The notes under the pieces: generated by a model
The model's database searches: none
What the model was told of the DNA's origin: nothing
The model's input: only the letters and a program-made list of their open reading frames with translations
Origin: Palsa-506 sp963755815
GTDB lineage: Bacteria; Actinomycetota; Actinomycetes; Streptosporangiales; Streptosporangiaceae
Direction: 5' to 3'
Length of the DNA: 64,000 bases
NCBI GenBank assembly: GCA_963755815.1
Contig: CAVWLF010000010.1
Location: 1 to 64,000 of the forward strand
Translations under genes and position numbers: made by a program
Part shown: piece after piece, positions 44,001 to 52,645 of the stretch
How positions within the stretch are numbered: position 1 is the first letter of the stretch
How the letters are laid out: each line of letters opens with the position of its first letter

Positions 44001-44379
44001 TCGATAGCGCGGCCGTGATGCGATCCGCCGCCTCGAACGTTGGCGCGTACAGAAGATGGTGCACTTTCCTGGTCCGCTCGCCACCGCGGTAGATCGTCGA
44101 GATCTCGGCCGACAACATGAATCGGACCTGGTTACCGCAGCTGCGCGGGGAGGTGCGCCGCACCCGGTCTGCCATCTCCGGGCGGAGGCGGAAAAGGCCC
44201 GGCTCGGCGGGAATTAGCGTTTCCTTCAGCTCTTCCGCCCAGGCCGGGTGGGTGAAATCGCCAGTTCCGGCAACCGTGATGCCCTTGCGCAGTGCCCACC
44301 AGGCGAGATGCTCTATGTCGCAGTCCCTACTGCAGGCCCGGGAGAACCTGGAGTGGATGTGCAGGTCGGCGTGGAACAA
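41023..44379 (-). CDS. fusion of an endonuclease Q-like PHP nuclease with a UvrD/Rep-type helicase
   Basis: 1118 residues in three parts. Residues 1-410: PHP phosphoesterase like endonuclease Q, with metal residues in ADLHIHSRFS (Asp5, His7, His9), GTGDFTHP (His44), SAEIST (Glu92), KVHHLL, PAHVWTP (His163) and NSDAHSP (Asp222, His224), plus a zinc site KCGVRF/SCPECGK. Residues 415-520: low-complexity linker with repeats such as NGLAAAGN. Residues 521-1118: superfamily 1 helicase with AGPGTGKT, TFTRRAAGEM, VDEYQDID, GDPDQAIYGFRGAD, LSRNYRA, LHAAKGLEFD and FVGMTRARA. EndoQ nicks DNA 5-prime of deaminated bases (established for archaeal EndoQ); helicase fusion suggests coupled strand displacement (inference). 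TTG 44379 is forced by an in-frame TAG six codons upstream and lacks a good ribosome site. Confidence 0.85.
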   Translation of the reverse strand: MFHADLHIHSRFSRACSRDCDIEHLAWWALRKGITVAGTGDFTHPAWAEELKETLIPAEPGLFRLRPEMADRVRRTSPRSCGNQVRFMLSAEISTIYRGGERTRKVHHLLYAPTFEAADRITAALSKIGNLASDGRPILGLDSRHLLEITLDGGPGCYLVPAHVWTPWFAVLGSKSGFDAVADCYADLAAEVFAIETGLSSDPPMNWQCSSLDGYRLVSNSDAHSPPMLGREATTFGTPLDYFAMADALRTGDGLIGTIEFYPEEGKYHLDGHRKCGVRFDPAQTREHGGSCPECGKQLTVGVLHRVAELADRPAGYRPEGAARFTNLVQLPQIIGEILATGPKSKKVGAEVSRLVAALGPELGILSDVPVGDLGQAGGSLLAEAITRLRRGEVRREAGYDGEYGVVRLFGPGELDRSATLFEVTRPGPAASASSGDPATANGLPPAGNGPPANGLAAAGNGSPAATSDLPAATSDLAAAANGLAAAGNDLPAATAPGRGQAAAGAPRPGRPASASRARSGDLDPDQQAAVLADGPLMIIAGPGTGKTRTLAHRMAYQIAERGAAPQSCLAITFTRRAAGEMRERLAALAPRQAAGITITTFHGLGLMILRDHPGPAGLSSSFGIADDDARLEVAAGLAGSQREGRRLLADAATDPERRQRLVQALLARDLVDLDGLVELPAALLRDRPVLAAALRARWPLISVDEYQDIDAAQFELLRLLAGDGSGLTAIGDPDQAIYGFRGADVGFFLQFAAHYPGATTLHLSRNYRATQAIVTGALQAIGPATLVPGRELRAVRPRGAPITFHEAADEQAEAAWIAAAIDGLLGGSSFHSLDSGRADGYGLDGIDLSDVAILYRTDAQAGPLGQALTRAGLPFQKSSHDLLQRRTGVPDIIREMRLSLAGPGRRGPAADSGRPDSRPAPDGTRAAGQAGGGHATGAGPTVSARLRGAVRRLAARGPGSAAAAVDVRSAGQVLAPLARRCGRDLERFLTEISLGAMADALDPRAEAITLLTLHAAKGLEFDVVFLAGCERGLLPLWVPGIAPAGAPDPAEERRLLFVGMTRARARLFLSCAAQRTRHGATATAGPSPFLRAISPALLDHHPVRRPRRPADRQLRLL
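42898..43059 (-). repeat. degenerate 21-24 bp repeats encoding the linker of the fusion protein
   Basis: Short units such as GGCAGGTCGCTCGTGGCGGC recur at irregular spacing and encode Ala/Asn/Gly/Pro repeats (ANGL, AAGN, AATSDL). This is the flexible linker between nuclease and helicase and is probably variable in length. Confidence 0.75.
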
Positions 44380-44410
44380 GGCGAGGGGTCCGCTCTATCT
44401 GACGCTGCGG

Positions 44411-44445
44411 GGCACAGGACACGGAACACGGGGCACGGGACACGG
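44411..44445 (+). repeat. short direct repeat upstream of the fusion gene
   Basis: GGCACAGGACACGG (44411-44424) recurs as GGCACGGGACACGG (44432-44445), a 21-base period. It lies 30-65 bases upstream of the leftward EndoQ-UvrD start and could be a binding site or slippage product. Confidence 0.5.
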
Positions 44446-44614
44446 TGCAGGCTCCGATATTGCCATGCTGGCTAGCCCGGATGCGCAGTTCCGCATCCTC
44501 CCCGGCCAATCCGGGCCAGGTCCGGTGCGTGACAATACGAGGAGACCGCCGCCAGTGCGCTGCGAGCGCCAGCGGCGGCGCCCTGACCAGCGGCGTAACC
44601 GAAGGAGGACGCGG

Positions 44615-44836
44615 GTGTTAGCGGATTTGGCCGTGCTCACTCCGCCCCTCGTTGTCGGCGTGGCTGCGCTGATCGCGATCGGCGCGTTCCTGCGGCATGA
44701 GATGAGCGGCCGCAGCCCGGCCGATGATGATGCGCTGTCTGCCGATATTTCGGTCAACGAGCAGATCCCGGATGGCGGAAACAGCGAAGCTGCTACGCCG
44801 CCCGATCCCCGGACCGGCAATGACTCCCCCGGCTGA
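44615..44836 (+). CDS. small single-pass membrane protein, unknown function
   Basis: 73 residues: VLADLAVLTPPLVVGVAALI then AIGAFLRHEM, a membrane helix followed by a basic stop-transfer and an acidic, Pro/Ser/Asp-rich hydrophilic tail. GTG 44615 has AAGGAGG six bases upstream, a strong ribosome site, so translation is likely. Divergent from the EndoQ-UvrD gene. I do not recognise a family. Confidence 0.65.
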   Translation: MLADLAVLTPPLVVGVAALIAIGAFLRHEMSGRSPADDDALSADISVNEQIPDGGNSEAATPPDPRTGNDSPG

Positions 44837-45010
44837 AACTGGGCGCAGCCGTTGCCGGCCTCATCAGTAGCTTGTCCCGGCCCTAGGAGCGACCTGCAGC
44901 GGGCATTGTAGAGGCCGATCTGATGCTGATTACGGAGAGTTACTATGACCTTCCGGAATGCCGTCATTCTTGTCCGGCACAACTCATGACGAGAATCACG
45001 GTAGCATGAA

Positions 45011-45038
45011 TTGTCAGACGCAACAGTCTTGGTATATG
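45011..45038 (+). promoter_or_regulatory. promoter of lsr2
   Basis: TTGTCA (45011-45016), 16 bases, TATATG (45033-45038), a good sigma-70-like promoter in a noticeably A/T-rich stretch (about 44880-45075). Transcription would start near 45045, about 40 bases before the lsr2 ATG. Confidence 0.55.
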
Positions 45039-45083
45039 TTTGGCAAACCCAAAGGGCTGGCTGCAGCGGAAGGGCTGGATCTC

Positions 45084-45416
45084 ATGGCTCGAAAGATTAC
45101 AACGACCGTCGTCTGCGACCTTCCCCACGATGGTGAGGTCGTGAGTAAGGAGACGGTTTCGTTCTCCTTTGAGGGAACTGCGTACGAGATCGACGTGTGT
45201 ACTGCTCACGGCAAGGAACTGCATGACAAGTTCAGTTCATACATCGATCACGCCCGGCGTGCGGGTACCGGCGGACGGCGGCGCAGGGCCCGCACCGGCC
45301 CGGGCCGCGAGCGGAGCGCGGAGATCAGGGCGTGGGCCCGGCAGCGCGGGCACAAGGTGAGTGAGCGCGGCCGCATCCCGGCGACGATCATCCAGGAGTA
45401 CGAGGCCGCGCACTAA
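45084..45416 (+). CDS. lsr2: nucleoid-associated protein Lsr2
   Basis: Actinobacterial H-NS-like silencer of A/T-rich DNA, 110 residues. N-terminal dimerisation domain MARKITTTVVCDLPHDGEVV and VSFSFEGTAYEIDVC; basic linker GGRRRRARTGPGRERSAEIR; C-terminal DNA-binding domain with WARQRGHKVSERGRIPATII, including the RGR minor-groove motif. ATG 45084 with AAGGG upstream. Its own promoter region is the most A/T-rich stretch nearby, consistent with autoregulation (inference). Confidence 0.95.
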   Translation: MARKITTTVVCDLPHDGEVVSKETVSFSFEGTAYEIDVCTAHGKELHDKFSSYIDHARRAGTGGRRRRARTGPGRERSAEIRAWARQRGHKVSERGRIPATIIQEYEAAH

Positions 45417-45489
45417 TGCATCGCGGGGCAGGCGCGCCAGGCCCGCTGCCCCGGTTACCGCCCTCTGATCGCTCGCAGCGCACTTTTTC

Positions 45490-45534
45490 CAGCCAGCGGC
45501 GCACCGCCATCTTCATGCGGTGCGCCGCTGGCTG
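45490..45534 (+). terminator. lsr2 terminator hairpin
   Basis: An exact 18-bp inverted repeat: the arm 45490-45507 starts CAGCCAGCGGCGC and is matched by 45517-45534, with a 9-base loop. A TTTTT run lies before, not after, the stem; on the + strand this is a stem-only terminator of the kind common in actinomycetes. Confidence 0.75.
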
Positions 45535-45547
45535 ATCCCGCTCCGGC

Positions 45548-45561
45548 GTTCGCTCGCGGCG
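45548..45561 (+). promoter_or_regulatory. candidate ClgR binding site upstream of clpC
   Basis: GTTCGCTCGCGGCG fits the ClgR consensus GTTCGC-N5-GCG reported for Streptomyces clp and lon promoters. It lies 178 bases upstream of clpC. No clgR gene is in this window. Confidence 0.5.
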
Positions 45562-45738
45562 TACCCGGGAACACGTTCCCGGTTGCCCGAGGTTGGATGG
45601 GGTGAACGCCCTGTGCCGGGGGAACGTTTAGAAGTGCGGATAACGCATAGCCAAACGCAGCGCGGCGCGCGGGCTAGCATGCGGAAGGGACGGGGCGAGA
45701 CAAGAGCCTCCCCGACCGCTCTGTGAGGGAGCGACGAG

Positions 45739-48276
<2,538 letters not shown>

Positions 48277-48296
48277 CGCTCGCTTAGATCGAACCG

Positions 48297-48336
48297 GCAG
48301 CCGGCCGGCCTCCCCGCGGGGAGGCCGGCCGGCTGC
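48297..48336 (+). terminator. clpC terminator, 40-bp perfect palindrome
   Basis: A 20-base arm starting GCAGCCGGCCGGCC is followed without spacer by its exact complement, 21 bases after the clpC stop. It would form a very stable GC-rich stem. The following stretch 48337-48501 has further short CCGGGC/GCCCGG repeats and two copies of TGCGCTAGCC, but no gene. Confidence 0.75.
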
Positions 48337-48501
48337 ACTACCGGCGGCTGGCACCGCCCGGGCGCAGGCCCGGGCCCGGCACTCCCGGGCCTTGCATGCG
48401 CAAGCCCGGCAGGCACGGCCCGGCAGGTGCGGGCCCTGGATTCGAGCCCGGACGGCCGGGTCAGGGTTGCGCTAGCCCGTGACAGCCGGGCCGGGGATGC
48501 G

Positions 48502-49371
48502 CTAGCCGGGGAGCGCGAACCGGCCATCCGGCAGCGGCTCGGCCAGGCCATCGGCGACCAGCCCGTCGAGCGCGCGGGCCCGCTGCTGGTGGTCCGGCCA
48601 GGCCGCCTCGAGCTGGACTGCCCGGACCGGGCCGCTCGTGCCGCGGAGAGCGGCCAGCAGCGCACCCCGGCACTGCCGGTCGCTGCCCTCGTAACGCGGC
48701 GCCGCCGGCCGGCTAGCGCCAGCCGGGCTCCCGGCCCGCCGCCAGGAGCACTCCGCCGCGACCGGGCAGCCGGAGCACCGGGGGTTCGCCGCCGTGCACA
48801 CCAGCGCGCCGAGTTCCATCACGGCGACCGACCACCTGGCCGCTTCCCCGCGATCGGCGGGCAGCAGCGATTCGGCCAGCCGCGATTCGGCGGCCGAGGT
48901 GCTGCGGGGCGGGAGTTCCGCACCCCGCACCAGGCGGGCCAGCACTCGCCGCACGTTCGTGTCGAGCACGGCGTGCCGCTGCCCGAAGGCGAAACTGGCC
49001 ACCGCCGCGGCCGTGTAGGAGCCGACGCCGGGGAGCCCGGCCAGGGCGTCATGCGCTGCAGGCACCTGGCCCGCGTACCGCTCGGTAATGATCCGGGCGG
49101 CCGCATGCAGCCGGAGTGCGCGGCGCGGGTAGCCCAGCCGGCCCCATTGCCGCACCGCGTCGCCGGGAGCGCAGGCGGCCAGGGACCGGGGGGTCGGCCA
49201 GCGGGCGAGCCACGCCTCGTAGGCAGGCAGCACACGCGCCACCGGCGTCTGCTGCAGCATGACCTCGCTCACGAGGATGGCCCAGGGCGAGGCGCCGGGC
49301 TGCCGCCAGGGAAGCTCCCGCGCGTGCTCGGCGTACCAGCTCAGCACCGGCGCCAGGTACCCGTTCGTCAT
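48502..49371 (-). CDS. mutY: A/G-specific adenine glycosylase MutY
   Basis: Removes adenine mispaired with 8-oxoguanine. 289 residues: PWAILVSEVMLQQTPVARVL (catalytic Glu), GRLGYPRRALRLH, helix-hairpin-helix GLPGVGSYTAAAV, catalytic Asp in AVLDTNVRRVLAR, and the iron-sulfur cysteines in CTAANPRCSGCPVAAEC. The C-terminal NUDIX-like recognition domain is short, as in mycobacterial MutY. ATG 49371 at MTNGYLAPVLSWY; a longer open frame upstream has no homology. Confidence 0.93.
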   Translation of the reverse strand: MTNGYLAPVLSWYAEHARELPWRQPGASPWAILVSEVMLQQTPVARVLPAYEAWLARWPTPRSLAACAPGDAVRQWGRLGYPRRALRLHAAARIITERYAGQVPAAHDALAGLPGVGSYTAAAVASFAFGQRHAVLDTNVRRVLARLVRGAELPPRSTSAAESRLAESLLPADRGEAARWSVAVMELGALVCTAANPRCSGCPVAAECSWRRAGSPAGASRPAAPRYEGSDRQCRGALLAALRGTSGPVRAVQLEAAWPDHQQRARALDGLVADGLAEPLPDGRFALPG

Positions 49372-49607
49372 GACGGGCCGATCCTTACACACGCACCGAC
49401 GCGGCCGCACCTGAGCCGGGAGGCGGCGCTGAGCGGCCGAAGCTGGCGCCAGGTGACCGGACCGGCGCCGGTGCGCGGCCAGTGACGGATGCGGCGGGCC
49501 TGACGATAACGCCCGCCGGGACGTTATCGCCCGAGCGAGTCTCCGACCTGCGGTAATGCGCCGGCCGCGCACCGGCGGGTCGGACGCGGACGCGGGGCGC
49601 AGCATTG

Positions 49608-49613
49608 CATACT
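49608..49613 (+). promoter_or_regulatory. -10 element of a leaderless promoter (41-codon gene)
   Basis: CATACT, 6 bases, then ATG 49620; no ribosome site. Position and spacing match the leaderless pattern; the first base deviates from TANNNT. Confidence 0.4.
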
Positions 49614-49619
49614 CAGCGC

Positions 49620-49745
49620 ATGCGGTTGAACGCGTTTCGTCACCAATGGAGAAGGGGGCCGTCAGCGGTCTACTGGCGGCGGAGATTTCTCGCCCTGGCC
49701 GCCGGCTTTGCCGTCTTTGCCCTGCTGGCCTGGGCCAGGGGATAA
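49620..49745 (+). CDS. small membrane peptide, 41 residues, unknown function
   Basis: Reads MRLNAFRHQWRRGPSAVYWR, then RRFLALAAGFAVFALLAWARG and a TAA stop. A basic N-terminal segment with an arginine cluster precedes one hydrophobic helix. The TAA stop and the basic-helix pattern resemble small conserved actinobacterial membrane proteins, though I cannot name the family. Initiation seems leaderless. It lies on the strand opposite to mutY and disA, so it is an independent unit. Confidence 0.5.
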   Translation: MRLNAFRHQWRRGPSAVYWRRRFLALAAGFAVFALLAWARG

Positions 49746-49833
49746 CCCGTACCACCGTCACCCGTGCCGCGGTCACCGGTAGCGCAGCCGCCGGTACCGC
49801 GGCCACCGATGCCGCGATACCGCCGTACCGCGA

Positions 49834-50922
49834 TTACACGTACCGCTCGAGGATGGACGACTCCGCCAGCCGGGAAAGCCCCTCCCGGATATTCCGCGCG
49901 TGCGATCCGCTGATGCCCTCCACCTGCTGCAGATCATCGACGCTGGCGGCCAGCAGCTTCTGCAGCCCCTCGAAATGCTCGGCCAGCCGCTCGACCGCGG
50001 GCCGCGGCAGCCGCGGCACCTTGGCCAGCAGGCGGTAACCGCGCGGGCTGACCGGATGGTCGAGCGTGTCCGGCTGGCCGAATCCGAGCGTGGCGGCCAT
50101 CTTCGCCACGTCGAGCAGATCCTCGGGGGACAGCCCGCCCAGGTCGGTCAGCACGGCTTCCATCGCGAGCTGGCGGCCGTCGGCGGCGGCGGGCACGTAG
50201 TCGAGGACAAGCAGCTCGCGCTCGGCGTCAGTGCCCGCCACAAGCTCGTCGAGCTGGAGCGCGAGCAGCCTGCCGCCGGTGCCGAGCTCCACCATGTAGC
50301 CCTCGATCTCGCCGGCGATGCGCCGCACCATCTCCAGCCGCTGGGCGACGGCCGTGACGTCCCGGACGGTGGCCAGATCCTCGATCTCCAGCGCGGTGAG
50401 CGCGCCCGACACCTCGTCGAGCCGGAGCCGGTATCTTTCCAGCGTTCCCAGGGCCTGATTGGCATGCGACAAGATGGCGACGGAGTCCTCAAGCACATGC
50501 CTGGTGCCGTCGATGTAGAGGCCGATGGTCCGCATCGACTTGCTCACGGCGACCACCGGAAACCCCGTCTGCCTGGCCACCCGTTCCGCGGTCCGGTGCC
50601 TGGTGCCCGATTCATCCGTCGGCAGGGCCGGGTCAGGCATCAGGTGCACCGCAGCCCGCATGATGTTGTTCGCGCTGCAGTCGAGCACGATCGCCCCGTC
50701 CATCTTCGCGAGCTCGCGCAGGCGCGTCGCGGAGAACGGGACCGTCAGCTCGAATCCGCCCGAGCAGAGATCCCGGACAACCTGGTCGTAGCCGAGCACG
50801 ATGAGCGCGCCGGTGTTGCCGCGCAGGATCCGCTCCAGGCCCTCCCGCAGGGCTGTGCCCGGTGCAAGTGCCGTGAGGGCGGTGCGGCGGCGCTCGTCCC
50901 GGCCCTGGCTGGCTGTAGGCAC
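49834..50922 (-). CDS. disA: DNA integrity scanning protein DisA, c-di-AMP synthase
   Basis: Diadenylate cyclase of 362 residues that makes c-di-AMP from two ATP and pauses at branched DNA. DAC domain motifs: LAKMDGAIVLD (DGA, 75-77) and ESGTRHRTAERVA (RHR, 108-110). A linker helix region follows, then a C-terminal RuvA-like HhH domain SVDDLQQVEGISGSHARNIR. GTG 50922. Downstream of radA as in many bacteria; RadA is known to modulate DisA. Its product is the ligand of the riboswitch at 40515-40700. Confidence 0.95.
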   Translation of the reverse strand: MPTASQGRDERRRTALTALAPGTALREGLERILRGNTGALIVLGYDQVVRDLCSGGFELTVPFSATRLRELAKMDGAIVLDCSANNIMRAAVHLMPDPALPTDESGTRHRTAERVARQTGFPVVAVSKSMRTIGLYIDGTRHVLEDSVAILSHANQALGTLERYRLRLDEVSGALTALEIEDLATVRDVTAVAQRLEMVRRIAGEIEGYMVELGTGGRLLALQLDELVAGTDAERELLVLDYVPAAADGRQLAMEAVLTDLGGLSPEDLLDVAKMAATLGFGQPDTLDHPVSPRGYRLLAKVPRLPRPAVERLAEHFEGLQKLLAASVDDLQQVEGISGSHARNIREGLSRLAESSILERYV

Positions 50923-50941
50923 GAAGAACCCCCGGAGAAGG

Positions 50942-50961
50942 GACTGACTGCGGTCAGTCTA
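50942..50961 (-). promoter_or_regulatory. disA promoter -10 overlapped by an inverted repeat
   Basis: GACTGAC-TGCG-GTCAGTC (50942-50959) is an exact 7-bp inverted repeat. On the minus strand TAGACT (50956-50961) overlaps it and could be the disA -10, with start of transcription near 50949, about 27 bases before GTG 50922. A repressor or hairpin here would affect disA. Confidence 0.4.
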
Positions 50962-50988
50962 TCGGCGACCGGCCGGCCGTGCCCGGTG

Positions 50989-51050
50989 CTTGGCCGCTAG
51001 CGGCCCGCCTCCCCGCGGGGCCGGCCAGGCCGGGGCGGCTAGCGGCCAAG
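50989..51050 (-). terminator. inverted repeat at the end of radA
   Basis: CTTGGCCGCTAG (50989-51000) is exactly complementary to CTAGCGGCCAAG (51039-51050), the second arm including the radA stop codon. The 38-base interior is GC-rich and can fold further. Probably a radA terminator or attenuator between radA and disA. Confidence 0.5.
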
Positions 51051-52463
51051 GGCCACCGCGATTGCCTCGCGGATGTCGCCGGCTTCCTTCACGTTGGCCA
51101 GCAGGCCGCCGGCGGCCTGCCCGGACCCGGCTCCGTCGCCGGCCGCGGGAAGCCCGCCGGAGCCGGGCGGCACGATCGCGGTACGGAATCCCATCCGCTC
51201 GGCCTCGGCCAGCCGCCGCTGTATCCCGGGAACCCGGCGGATCTCCCCGGCCAGCCCGACTTCGCCGATGGCGACCAGATTCGGCGGCACGCTCAGATCG
51301 GATGTCGCGCTCGCCACCGCCAGCGCGACCGCCAGGTCCACGGCTGGCTCGGTGAGCCTGACTCCTCCCACGGTCGCGGCGTAGACGTCCTGCTTGCCGA
51401 TGGGGACCCCGGCCCGCCGCTGCAGGACGGCCAGGACCATGCCCACTCGCGCGGCGTCCAGGCCGGACGTCACCCGGCGCGCCATCTCCGCGGTGGAGGC
51501 GCAGACCAGCGTCTGAACCTCGGCGACCAGCGGCCGGCGGCCTTCCAGCGTCACGGTCACGCAGGTGCCGGGTACCGGCTCGCGCAGCTGGGACAGGAAC
51601 AGCCCGCTCGGGTCGGGCAGCCCGGTCAGGCCGTACTCACCGAGCTCGAAGCAGCCGATCTCGTCAGTGGGGCCGAACCGGTTCTTCAGCGCGCGCACCG
51701 TCCGCAGCTGCGAATGCCGGTCACCGTCAAAGTGCAGCACAACGTCGACCAGGTGCTCGAGCGCGCGCGGCCCGGCGATCGATCCGTCCTTGGTGACATG
51801 GCCGACCAGCACGATGGTCAGCGTCTGCTGTTTCGCCACGGCCATCAGGGCGGAGGTGACCTCCCGGATCTGGGTGACCCCGCCGGGCGTGCCTTCGACC
51901 TCCGCAGCGTTGATGGTCTGCACCGAGTCGACGATCAGCAACTCCGGCCGGACCGCGTCGACGTGGCCGAGCACGGCGGACAGGTCCGTCTCCGCGGCCA
52001 GGAAGAGCTGCTGGCTGACGGCGCCGATCCGGTCCGCGCGGAGTCGCACCTGGGCCGCTGACTCCTCGCCGGTGACGTAGAGCACCGGCCCGGCCGCCGA
52101 GGCCAGCGCGCCGGCCTCCAGCAGCAAGGTGGACTTGCCGACACCGGGCTCGCCGGCCAGCAGCACTACCGCGCCGGGAACCAGGCCGCCGCCCAGCACC
52201 CGGTCCAGTTCATCAAGGCCGGTGGGACGGGCGCCGGCGCTGGTGACGTCCACATCGGCGATCGAGATGGCCGGCGAGGAGCCCGGAAAGGCAGCCTGCC
52301 CCGGCCGGACCGGCGAGCGCAGGCCGCCCCGCGCCGGGGCCGGCCTCCGGGCTTCCGCGACGGTGCCCCATCCCTGGCACTCGCCGCATCGTCCCGCCCA
52401 TTTCGTGCTCCGCCAGCCGCACTCCGAGCACTGATAGAGCGCGGCGGCAGCTGACTTCCCCAT
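51039..52463 (-). CDS. radA: DNA repair protein RadA
   Basis: RecA-like branch-migration helicase of 474 residues. Zinc finger CSECGWRSTKWAGRCGECQG at the N-terminus, Walker A LLAGEPGVGKSTLLLE, the RadA motif VRALKNRFGPTDEIGCFEL, and a C-terminal Lon-like domain (PAVDLAVALAVASATSDLSV). ATG 52463 begins at MGKSAAAALYQCSE. Upstream of disA on the same strand, as in many Gram-positive bacteria. Confidence 0.95.
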   Translation of the reverse strand: MGKSAAAALYQCSECGWRSTKWAGRCGECQGWGTVAEARRPAPARGGLRSPVRPGQAAFPGSSPAISIADVDVTSAGARPTGLDELDRVLGGGLVPGAVVLLAGEPGVGKSTLLLEAGALASAAGPVLYVTGEESAAQVRLRADRIGAVSQQLFLAAETDLSAVLGHVDAVRPELLIVDSVQTINAAEVEGTPGGVTQIREVTSALMAVAKQQTLTIVLVGHVTKDGSIAGPRALEHLVDVVLHFDGDRHSQLRTVRALKNRFGPTDEIGCFELGEYGLTGLPDPSGLFLSQLREPVPGTCVTVTLEGRRPLVAEVQTLVCASTAEMARRVTSGLDAARVGMVLAVLQRRAGVPIGKQDVYAATVGGVRLTEPAVDLAVALAVASATSDLSVPPNLVAIGEVGLAGEIRRVPGIQRRLAEAERMGFRTAIVPPGSGGLPAAGDGAGSGQAAGGLLANVKEAGDIREAIAVALGR

Positions 52464-52645
52464 GGCGGGCACACTAGCGGCCAGCGCTGACAGTCTGGAG
52501 CTCCCTGCGGGCGGGCCAGGCCCGGTCGGCATAAGCTGGCCAGGTACGGACTTCGCAGCTTGGCTCGCGGCCAGCCGGGCCGGGAACCAGCGCAGCCCGG
52601 CCAGGAGCAGAGACCGGAAAGAGTCCGGAGAGCAGGGGAGACGCC

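Larger units (their letters stand above)
45417..45738. other. lsr2-clpC intergenic region
   Basis: 322 bases without a gene. It contains the 18-bp stem terminator of lsr2, a candidate ClgR box (45548-45561), a possible clpC -10 TAGCAT (45675-45680) and the ribosome site AGGGAG ahead of ATG 45739. Confidence 0.6.
49372..49833. other. mutY-disA intergenic region
   Basis: 462 bases between two leftward genes. Holds a probable 41-codon + strand gene (49620-49745) with its own promoter. The part 49746-49833 consists of imperfect CCGTACC/GCGGTCACC-like repeats just after the disA stop. The rest shows nothing specific. Confidence 0.5.

Noticed and set aside
41023..44379. Phage-defence helicase-nuclease system
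   Set aside because: Helicase-nuclease fusion is suggestive, but the nuclease is of the EndoQ repair type and no defence genes, integrases or tRNA-borne islands are around.
49372..49806. N-terminal extension of MutY by 145 residues
   Set aside because: The extension is Arg/Ala/Ser-rich with no homology and would overlap the region of the 41-codon gene; MutY homology begins exactly at ATG 49371.
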